Assembly: GCA_031367105.1 (NCBI GenBank)
Contig: JANLPG010000041.1
Span: 1-18,342, forward strand
DNA length: 18,342 bases
Origin: Palsa-1233 sp031367105
GTDB taxonomy: Bacteria > Gemmatimonadota > Gemmatimonadetes > Gemmatimonadales > GWC2-71-9
Direction: 5' to 3'
Below the pieces are notes generated by a model. The model was given only the letters and a program-made list of their open reading frames with translations, did no database searches and was not told where the DNA came from. The translations under genes and the position numbers were made by a program. Positions 1 through 5,826 of this stretch are shown here, piece by piece (the first letter of the stretch is position 1; every line of letters starts with the position of its first letter).

Positions 1-1
1 T

Positions 2-2215
2 GCCCTGGTGGCCGACTTCGGCATCGCGCTCGCCGCCAGCAAGGCCGGCACCCGGATGACCGAGACCGGGATGTCCCTCGGCACACCGCAGTATATGAGT
101 CCGGAACAGGCGATGGGGGAGCGGGAACTCGATGCCCGCAGTGACGTGTACGCCCTCGGCTGCGTGACTTACGAGATGCTCACCGGCGAACCGCCATTTA
201 GCGGACCGACCGCACAAGCCATTGTGGCGAAGGTGATGACGGCCGAGCCAGCCGACGCCACCTCGCTCCGGAAGACGATTCCACTCCACGTGGCCGACGC
301 CGTGCACACCGCGCTGCAGAAGCTTCCCGCCGATCGCTTCGCCACCGCGGCCGAGTTCGCCACTGCCCTTGCCCTCGGCACCTCAGGCACCCTCGCAGCG
401 CGCCGGACGACGGGGCACCGGGCAACGGCTGGCGCACCACGCTGGCAGGCACTCCTGCCGTGGGGGCTCGCAGTGGTTGCGATCGGCGCGGCCGCCTGGG
501 GCTGGCTGAGCGCCCCACCGGCCCCCGGCACCAACTGGCTATCGGTAAACTTCAGCGATTCGCTCGAGCTTTCGCTCACCGGGCCACCGCTGGCCCTCTC
601 TCCCGATGGCAAGACGCTGGTGTTCCGGGCGGGGGTCCAGAACGGGACGCTCTGGGTCAAGCAGCAGGGCCAGCTCAATCCGACCCCGATTCCGGGGACC
701 GAACGAAGCTTCAGTCCAGCGTTCTCCCCCGACGGACAGTGGCTGGCATTCACCGCCGATCAACAGATCAAGAAGATCCGGCTCGATGGTGGAGCGGCGG
801 TGACCCTGACCGATTCGATCGGGCCCCAAGCGTACGGGATTTCCTGGCTGGACAATGGCTCACTGATCTACACGTCGGCAGAGGGCGACCAGTTGCGCCA
901 GGTGAGTGCCTCGGGCGGCAGTAAGAAGGTCGTGCTGGCCGATAGTGCATTCCGCGGCTTCGGACTGCTGAGCCCGACTCCGTTGCCCAAGGCCAGCGGC
1001 ATCCTCTTCCAGCTCTGTACCTCCGGTTGTGTGACCAGCTCCATTCACGTCCTCGATCTGGGCACCGGCGTGCACAAGCTGCTGATCGCCGATGCCCTCC
1101 AGGCGTGGTATCTCCCGATCGGGTACCTGCTGTATGTCCGTCGCGATGGTGCTGTTCTGGCGGCACCATTCGACCTCAAGAAACTCGAGATCACCGGCCC
1201 CGCCGTCACGGTGCTGGATGGGGTGATGGTCTCGGTCGGGAATCCGATTCTCGCCTGGTCGCCGGCAGGAACCCTGGTCTACTTGCGCTCGGGTGGGACA
1301 TCCGGAATCAATGAGCTCGTGCGCGTGACTCGCGCGGGCGTCGCAACGACGGTCGACTCGAGCTGGTCGGGGGCGTTCAATTCGGTCGCACTCTCACCCG
1401 ATGGTCAGCAGCTGGCCGTGGGTCTGGGCCGGAGCGCCGGGGGACTCAACATCTGGATCAAGCAGCTGGATCGAGGCCCTTTCTCACGGCTCTCTTTCGG
1501 GGGTCAGGACCGGCGCCCGGCCTGGTCGGCGGATGGCAAGATGGTGGCCTTCATTCGCGACAGCAGCAACGGCGGTAACATTTATGGCCGTCCTGCCGAT
1601 GGCAGTGGCACCGACGTGCTGATCGGCAGAATCAATCGACCAACTCAGGAGGTCACCTGGTCGGGCGATGGTCAGTGGCTGGTTGCCCGCACCGACAACG
1701 GAACCGCCGGAGCAGGTGACCTCATCGGCCTGCGTACCACGGGCGATAGCACCCCCGTGCCGCTGGTGGCGACGAGTTTCACCGAGATGCACCCGGCGGT
1801 GTCCCACGACGGTCGGTGGCTCGCCTACAGCTCCAACGAGTCAGGCGTCAACGAGGTGTATGTCCGGCCCTTCCCGATCACCTCGGGTGGTCGCTGGCAG
1901 GTGTCGAACGGCGGCGGAACGGAACCAGTCTGGTCGCCCGATGGTCGCGAGCTCTACTTCATCAACAGCGCGTTGCGGCTGGTCGCAGCCGAAATCCGGA
2001 CGGCCCCGGCCTTCGGGGTGGTGCGACTGCAGCCGTTGTTCGATGTGGGCGGCTTTGTCCTGGACCCGTTCCATCAGATGTACAGCGTCACCCGGGACGG
2101 GCGCGGCTTCCTCTTCGTCCGTACGAAGTTGTCTGGCCGCGCATTGGCGACACGCCAGACAGCGGTGCTGGTGGAGAACTGGTTCGCTGACCTGCACGCG
2201 CGACTCAAGCGCTAA
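2..2215 (+). CDS. K1: transmembrane Ser/Thr kinase with PD40 beta-propeller (5'-truncated)
   Basis: This is the C-terminal 737 residues of a Hanks-type Ser/Thr protein kinase; the N-lobe and catalytic loop lie left of the window. The visible part opens inside VADFG (magnesium-binding DFG, bases 14-22). It continues through the activation segment GTPQYMSPEQAMGE and the C-lobe (DARSDVYALG, PADRF). A proline/arginine-rich linker leads to one hydrophobic helix (about 452-511), then a periplasmic-type domain. That domain has about eight WD40-like/PD40 repeats of the form SPDGxxLAF, for example near 597, 723, 1395, 1530, 1800 and 1935. It ends in the tail VENWFADLHARLKR. The propeller most resembles that of K2, including a Cys-x3-Cys pair at 1016-1030. 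The GTG at base 8 is internal, not a start. The kinase would phosphorylate Ser/Thr proteins in the cytoplasm in response to an unknown external signal. Family assignment is secure; ligand and target are unknown. Confidence 0.93.
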   Translation, partial: ALVADFGIALAASKAGTRMTETGMSLGTPQYMSPEQAMGERELDARSDVYALGCVTYEMLTGEPPFSGPTAQAIVAKVMTAEPADATSLRKTIPLHVADAVHTALQKLPADRFATAAEFATALALGTSGTLAARRTTGHRATAGAPRWQALLPWGLAVVAIGAAAWGWLSAPPAPGTNWLSVNFSDSLELSLTGPPLALSPDGKTLVFRAGVQNGTLWVKQQGQLNPTPIPGTERSFSPAFSPDGQWLAFTADQQIKKIRLDGGAAVTLTDSIGPQAYGISWLDNGSLIYTSAEGDQLRQVSASGGSKKVVLADSAFRGFGLLSPTPLPKASGILFQLCTSGCVTSSIHVLDLGTGVHKLLIADALQAWYLPIGYLLYVRRDGAVLAAPFDLKKLEITGPAVTVLDGVMVSVGNPILAWSPAGTLVYLRSGGTSGINELVRVTRAGVATTVDSSWSGAFNSVALSPDGQQLAVGLGRSAGGLNIWIKQLDRGPFSRLSFGGQDRRPAWSADGKMVAFIRDSSNGGNIYGRPADGSGTDVLIGRINRPTQEVTWSGDGQWLVARTDNGTAGAGDLIGLRTTGDSTPVPLVATSFTEMHPAVSHDGRWLAYSSNESGVNEVYVRPFPITSGGRWQVSNGGGTEPVWSPDGRELYFINSALRLVAAEIRTAPAFGVVRLQPLFDVGGFVLDPFHQMYSVTRDGRGFLFVRTKLSGRALATRQTAVLVENWFADLHARLKR

Positions 2216-2269
2216 TCGCATCGCTCCGGCCCTGGGCAGGTAGCCTCTCTCATCACTCGGGGCGCCGGC

Positions 2270-2440
2270 GTGAGCCAGCGAAATGACGTGGTCTTTGCCG
2301 TGCGACTCGCGAACGGACAATTGTGCCAAGTCCTCCGTGAAGGGGGCGACGAAGTGAACGAGGGCCTCGCAGCGGCCTTGGTCAGCATCCCGGCATCAGG
2401 ATTGACTGGTCAGACTAGTCTTGTCATATTTGTGCTATGA
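2270..2440 (+). CDS. Doubtful 56-codon ORF between K1 and the antitoxin
   Basis: An open frame runs from a GTG (2270) to a TGA (2438-2440) that overlaps the antitoxin ATG as ATGA. It would encode MSQRNDVVFAVRLANGQLCQ and 36 more residues, ending in the hydrophobic stretch LVIFVL. I recognise no family. The frame is the same as K1's and has no stop between K1's TAA (2213-2215) and 2438, so it could be read-through space, a decayed gene end or chance. Third-position G/C is about 61% over the whole ORF and higher in its first 42 codons. No good Shine-Dalgarno precedes the GTG, and the last codons lie within the predicted antitoxin promoter, which argues against it. The rest of the K1-antitoxin gap (2216-2269) shows nothing I can name and no convincing terminator. 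Confidence 0.18.
   Translation: MSQRNDVVFAVRLANGQLCQVLREGGDEVNEGLAAALVSIPASGLTGQTSLVIFVL
2402..2430 (+). promoter_or_regulatory. Predicted sigma70-type promoter of the toxin-antitoxin/kinase operon
   Basis: TTGACT at 2402-2407 (5 of 6 matches to TTGACA) is followed after exactly 17 bases by CATATT at 2425-2430 (4 of 6 to TATAAT). Transcription would start about seven bases further on, at or next to the antitoxin ATG at 2437. No Shine-Dalgarno precedes that ATG, so the mRNA may be leaderless. This is the only promoter-like sequence I find before the uninterrupted gene chain, so it may drive the kinases too. It is a consensus match only. Confidence 0.5.
2404..2420. promoter_or_regulatory. Operator-like repeated palindrome inside the promoter spacer
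   Basis: The sequence GACTGGTC-A-GACTAGTC consists of two 8-bp units with starts nine bases apart. The second unit, GACTAGTC, is a perfect palindrome and the first differs from it by one base. They fill the space between the predicted -35 and -10 boxes. That is a typical place for the autorepressor site of a Phd/YefM-type antitoxin, which binds short palindromes as a dimer. The pattern is seen directly; binding by the downstream antitoxin is inferred. Confidence 0.42.
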
Positions 2441-2724
2441 CCGATGAGTATCCCCTCTACGACGCCAAGGCGAAGCTCTCCGCCCTCGTCCGGCAAGTCC
2501 GCGAGGGGCGCACCATCATCATTACCGTCCACGGTGAACGGGTCGCCGAACTGCGCCCCTATCAGGCCAAGCCTGGGCCCCAGACCCTTGCCGACCGGTA
2601 CGCCGAACTACTGGCGCGCGGGGAAATCATTCCGGCACGGCTCACCCCGGGTGAGACCGGCTCCCTCCGCGTGGGATCACCACGCCCCGGTGCCCTGCAA
2701 CGATTCCTCAACGAGCGCGACTGA
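2437..2724 (+). CDS. Type II antitoxin, Phd/YefM family
   Basis: This 95-residue protein begins MTDEYPLYDAKAKLSALVRQ and continues with VREGRTIIITVHGERVAEL. That is the Phd/YefM fold pattern: an N-terminal DNA-binding part in which a helix (DAKAKLSALVRQVREG) is followed by two strands ending in 'hGxrVAeLrP'. The C-terminal half (about residues 48-95, LADRYAELLARGEIIPARL and a Pro/Gly-rich tail) would be the toxin-binding arm. Its likely role is to bind and neutralise the PIN toxin encoded next door and, as a complex, to repress its own promoter. The ATG is chosen because it starts the family domain and sits just below a -35/-10 pair; there is no Shine-Dalgarno, consistent with leaderless translation. 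Its TGA directly abuts the toxin GTG (TGAGTG), so the toxin is probably translationally coupled. The length is normal for the family. Confidence 0.85.
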   Translation: MTDEYPLYDAKAKLSALVRQVREGRTIIITVHGERVAELRPYQAKPGPQTLADRYAELLARGEIIPARLTPGETGSLRVGSPRPGALQRFLNERD

Positions 2725-3105
2725 GTGCTCGGTTACGTCGATACCTCGGTCATTGTCGCCATCACGCTCGGCGAGAACGGAGCCGACGCCGTCCTCCAGA
2801 AGGTCCGTCCGTTCCAGCTGGTGGCCGCTCCATTGCTCGAGGCCGAGTGGCGAAGCGCGTGTCATCGCGATGGCATCGCCGCCGACCCGGCGCTGTTGCG
2901 AGAGATCGAGTGGATCGTAGCGCCGGGTGAACTGAGCAGCCAACTCACTCGCGTCTTTGAGGCCGGGTACCTGCGGGGCGCCGACGCGTGGCACCTCGCA
3001 ACCGCGCTCTACCTCGCGCCAGACCCCGGTGAACTCACCTTTCTCACGCTCGATCAGCGCCAGGGCGATATCGCTGCAAAGCTTGGCTTCACACTGGTTT
3101 CTTGA
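2725..3105 (+). CDS. PIN-domain toxin (VapC-like ribonuclease)
   Basis: This 126-residue protein has the four conserved acidic positions of a PIN-domain nuclease: Asp6 in YVDTS, Glu41 in LLEAEW (Glu39 is also nearby), Asp87 in RGADAWHLA and Asp110 in TLDQRQ. Together they would hold the metal ions for RNA cleavage. PIN toxins of the VapC type cut specific RNAs (tRNA, rRNA or mRNA) when free of antitoxin and so stop growth; the target here is unknown. The start is the GTG immediately after the antitoxin stop, giving MLGYVDTSVIV, the usual PIN N-terminus. Translation probably depends on re-initiation after the antitoxin. The size and the absence of any lost active-site residue suggest a functional toxin. 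The stop at 3103-3105 lies 60 bp before K2, with no terminator visible between them. Confidence 0.88.
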   Translation: MLGYVDTSVIVAITLGENGADAVLQKVRPFQLVAAPLLEAEWRSACHRDGIAADPALLREIEWIVAPGELSSQLTRVFEAGYLRGADAWHLATALYLAPDPGELTFLTLDQRQGDIAAKLGFTLVS

Positions 3106-3115
3106 ACGTTTCGTT

Positions 3116-3120
3116 GGGAG
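3116..3120 (+). promoter_or_regulatory. Shine-Dalgarno of the leader ORF before K2
   Basis: GGGAG lies seven bases before the ATG at 3128. It is the clearest ribosome-binding site in the spacer between the PIN toxin and K2. The K2 GTG at 3166 has no comparable site of its own, so ribosomes probably enter here. Confidence 0.5.
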
Positions 3121-3127
3121 CGACCTG

Positions 3128-3169
3128 ATGGATCTGCGCGACGAATTCCAACCGGTACTGGCTGCGTGA
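3128..3169 (+). CDS. 13-residue leader ORF coupled to K2
   Basis: The ATG with a good Shine-Dalgarno opens MDLRDEFQPVLAA and stops at the TGA of GTGA (3166-3169), overlapping the K2 GTG start by the same four-base pattern used between the kinases. The peptide resembles the N-terminus of K4 (MTDLRAQIQSGL: Asp-Leu-Arg shared, then Gln and Leu in register) and ends just where a kinase would reach 'RYTLE'. It may therefore be a remnant start of an older kinase now serving as a translation leader, or a purpose-built coupling ORF. Alternatively, a base change may have shifted the true K2 start, although K2's own N-terminus (ARLSDALSDRYTLE) looks complete. Expression is inferred. Confidence 0.4.
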   Translation: MDLRDEFQPVLAA

Positions 3170-5826
3170 TCGCACGCCTCTCGGACGCTCTCTCCGACCG
3201 CTACACCCTCGAGCGCGAGCTTGGCGCTGGCGGCATGGCCACGGTGTATCTCGCCCACGACCTCAAGCACGAGCGCGATGTCGCCATCAAGGTGCTTCAT
3301 CCCGATCTGGGCGCCGCACTCGGTAGCGAACGATTCCTGAGTGAGATCCGTACCACTGCCCGATTGCAGCATCCGCACATCCTGCCGCTACTGGACTCCG
3401 GTGAGGCGGACGGTCTCCTCTACTACGTGATGCCGCTGGTCACCGGCGAAACGTTGCGATCGCGGCTCGAGCGCGAAGGACAACTGCCAATCGAGGACGC
3501 GCTCCGGGTGGCGCGGGAAGTGGCCGACGCGCTCGAGTACGCCCACGAGCACCACGTGATCCATCGCGACATCAAGCCGGAGAACATCCTGCTGCAGGGC
3601 GGTCACGCCCTGGTCGCCGACTTCGGGATCGCGCTGGCCGTGCAATCGGCCGGCGGCGCGCGGATGACCCAGACCGGGCTCAGTCTCGGCACGCCGCAGT
3701 ATATGAGCCCCGAACAGGCGATGGGCGAGCGCGCCATTGATGCGCGCAGCGACATCTATGCCCTCGGTGCGGTCACCTACGAAATGCTGGCGGGCGACCC
3801 GCCGTTCACCGGTTCGAGCGTGCAGGCAATTGTCGCCAAGGTGCTGACCGAGCGTCCGCCATCGATCCTGATCGTGCGTGATACCGTTCCCGAGGGCGTG
3901 GAGACGGCCGTGCTGCGTGCGCTGGCCAAGCTCCCGGCCGATCGCTTCAGCAGTGCCAAGGCTTTCGCCGATGCGCTCGCCACTCATGCGACGGCGTCGC
4001 CATCGACCGCGCGCCACAACGCAAACGGCAAGCCGATGCGGCGCATGCTGGTAATCGGCGCCATCGCCGTGCTGGCCAGCATTGTTGCCGCAGTCGGCTG
4101 GTTGCGTCCCGCTGCGCCAGCCACCGTGAGCCGCCTGCGCGTCACCCTCTGGCGTCATCCCGTGGGACAGTTCCTCTCGCCCGGAATCGAGCGCCAGTCC
4201 ACGCAGGCAGCCATCGCCCCCGATGGTTCCAGCATTGTCTTCACCGATTCCGTTGGTGGCGTGGTGCAGTTGATGCGCAAGCTGCGGAACGAGAGCGAAC
4301 CGACACCCTTGGCCGGCACCGAGCGCGGCGTGACCCCGTTCTTCTCTCCCGATGGCGCGTGGATCGGCTTCCTCACCACCGACGGCAAGGTCAAGAAGAT
4401 CCCGACGCGTGGCGGCGGGTCGATCACCATCGCCGACAACGTGGCGTCGACGTATTACGCGGCCGCGTGGCTCGACGACAACACCATCGTGTATGTCGAT
4501 CGCCGAGCCGATCTGCGCCGCATTCCCGCCGATGGCGGGGTCGGCACCGTGGTGTTGTCAGACTCCGCGCGGGGCCGGCGCCCCACGGGGGCAATCGGGC
4601 CATTGCCGGGAAGTCGCGGCTTCCTCTTCACCACCTGCCCCGGTAACTGCGTCTCTGGCTCCGATGTGAGTGTCTTCGACCTTGCCACCGGCAGGGCCTG
4701 GGTCCTGGTCAAGAACGCCGCCGGAGCGTGGTATTCGCCCACGGGCCACCTGTTGTACACCGACCGCACCGGCGGACTGTACGCTGCGGCGTTCGACCTG
4801 AAGCGGCTCGCGCTCACCTCCGGCGCGGTGCCGATTCTCGACGATGTGATGCCCAATTCATTCGCGCTCTCCGCCTCGGGAAGCGCGCTCTACTCCCTCG
4901 GCGGGAGTGGGGGCGATGCCTCGGCATTGACCTGGGTCGCCCGCGACGGCAGCGCGACCCCGCTGGACTCGACCTGGCACGGACAGTTCGAGTATCCCAC
5001 CATCTCGCCGGACGGCAACTCGATCGCGGTGAGTCTTCGTGACGCCACCACCCAGCTCTGGTTGCGGCGCTCCGATGGCACTCGGCAGCGGTTGACCCAG
5101 GACGGCACCATCAACTGGCGCACATCGTGGAGTCCGGATGGACGCTCACTGGCGTTCGTCTCAAACCTGCGCGGGGGCGCCACGCAGGACGACATCGACA
5201 TCTACCAGATGCCGATCGATGGCAGTGCCCAGCCCACCCTGCTGCATCGACACATTTTCGGACTGTGGGAGGCGGAACTCTCACGAGATGGTCAGTGGCT
5301 CGTCTACCGATCAGATGAAGGAGCCGGTCAGATCAACATCCGGGCGCGGCGGCTGACCGGCGACACCAGCTCCAAGCGGCTGGTGGTCGGCAAGGGATCC
5401 AGCATGCAGGCTGCGCTCTCGCCCGATGGACACTGGCTCGCCTACGCGTCGGATCTCTCCGGCCAGCGAGAGATCTATGTCGTCCCGTTCCCTGGCGGGG
5501 AATCCACCCGTCTCGTCTCCCGCGACGGCGGCACGGAGCCTCGCTGGGCACACTCCGGTCACGAGCTCTTCTACAAGAGTGGCAATTGGCTGGTGGCCGT
5601 CCCGGTGACCCCCGGCCCGACACTTTCCTTGGGCACGCCTCGGCCACTGTTCTCCCTGGCCGGATACCTCGGCGCGCGCAATCGGCAGCAATACGATGTC
5701 GCGCCGGACGATCAGAAATTCCTGATGATCAAGTTGCTGCACACCGACACCCGCGGAGAGGCGATCTACGTCGAGAACTGGTTCGCGGAGCTGAAGGCCA
5801 AGTTGCAATCGAAGGGGAAGCCGTGA
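3166..5826 (+). CDS. K2: transmembrane Ser/Thr kinase with PD40 beta-propeller
   Basis: This is an 886-residue Hanks-type kinase. The glycine loop GAGGMATV is at residues 20-27, ATP-anchoring Lys42 in VAIKV, catalytic HRDIKPEN at 133-140, DFG at 152-154 and the SPE (APE-type) motif at 181-183. It is an RD kinase, so activation-loop phosphorylation (RMTQTGLSLGTP) is likely. One membrane helix lies at about 292-313 (MLVIGAIAVLASIVAAVGW). The rest is a periplasmic-type propeller with about eight PD40 repeats (APDGSSIVF, SPDGAWIGF, SPDGRSLAF, SPDGHWLAY and others) and the tail VENWFAELKAKL. A Cys-x3-Cys pair at 4636-4650 matches K1, its closest propeller relative. The GTG start overlaps the stop of a 13-codon leader ORF and has no strong Shine-Dalgarno of its own. 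The stop overlaps the K3 GTG (GTGA). It presumably senses an envelope or external signal and phosphorylates cytoplasmic proteins; both are unknown. Confidence 0.94.
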   Translation: MIARLSDALSDRYTLERELGAGGMATVYLAHDLKHERDVAIKVLHPDLGAALGSERFLSEIRTTARLQHPHILPLLDSGEADGLLYYVMPLVTGETLRSRLEREGQLPIEDALRVAREVADALEYAHEHHVIHRDIKPENILLQGGHALVADFGIALAVQSAGGARMTQTGLSLGTPQYMSPEQAMGERAIDARSDIYALGAVTYEMLAGDPPFTGSSVQAIVAKVLTERPPSILIVRDTVPEGVETAVLRALAKLPADRFSSAKAFADALATHATASPSTARHNANGKPMRRMLVIGAIAVLASIVAAVGWLRPAAPATVSRLRVTLWRHPVGQFLSPGIERQSTQAAIAPDGSSIVFTDSVGGVVQLMRKLRNESEPTPLAGTERGVTPFFSPDGAWIGFLTTDGKVKKIPTRGGGSITIADNVASTYYAAAWLDDNTIVYVDRRADLRRIPADGGVGTVVLSDSARGRRPTGAIGPLPGSRGFLFTTCPGNCVSGSDVSVFDLATGRAWVLVKNAAGAWYSPTGHLLYTDRTGGLYAAAFDLKRLALTSGAVPILDDVMPNSFALSASGSALYSLGGSGGDASALTWVARDGSATPLDSTWHGQFEYPTISPDGNSIAVSLRDATTQLWLRRSDGTRQRLTQDGTINWRTSWSPDGRSLAFVSNLRGGATQDDIDIYQMPIDGSAQPTLLHRHIFGLWEAELSRDGQWLVYRSDEGAGQINIRARRLTGDTSSKRLVVGKGSSMQAALSPDGHWLAYASDLSGQREIYVVPFPGGESTRLVSRDGGTEPRWAHSGHELFYKSGNWLVAVPVTPGPTLSLGTPRPLFSLAGYLGARNRQQYDVAPDDQKFLMIKLLHTDTRGEAIYVENWFAELKAKLQSKGKP
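3685..3725. repeat. 41-bp activation-segment repeat, K2 copy
   Basis: This stretch, encoding the GTPQYMSPEQAMG region, is identical base for base to 6372-6412 (K3) and 16700-16740 (K7). Identity at third codon positions points to recent duplication or gene conversion, beyond protein-level conservation. Confidence 0.85.
5811..5820 (+). promoter_or_regulatory. Shine-Dalgarno that fixes the K3 start
   Basis: The purine run GAAGGGGAAG lies directly upstream of the GTG at 5823, inside the end of K2. It supports 5823 as the K3 start over the much longer open frame that extends back to 5586 through K2. Confidence 0.6.

Noticed and set aside
2216..2401. Rho-independent terminator after K1
   Set aside because: I found only short GC palindromes such as GGCGCC, with no convincing stem followed by a T run; termination here cannot be supported.
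2444..2920. 158-codon + strand frame overlapping the antitoxin and toxin
   Set aside because: Its product is a Ser/Pro/Arg-rich out-of-frame translation. The antitoxin and PIN frames carry the recognisable motifs.
5586..5822. N-terminal extension of K3 back to 5586
   Set aside because: This stretch is the end of K2 read in another frame. The GTG at 5823 has a purine-rich site, the NTGA overlap and a normal kinase N-terminus.
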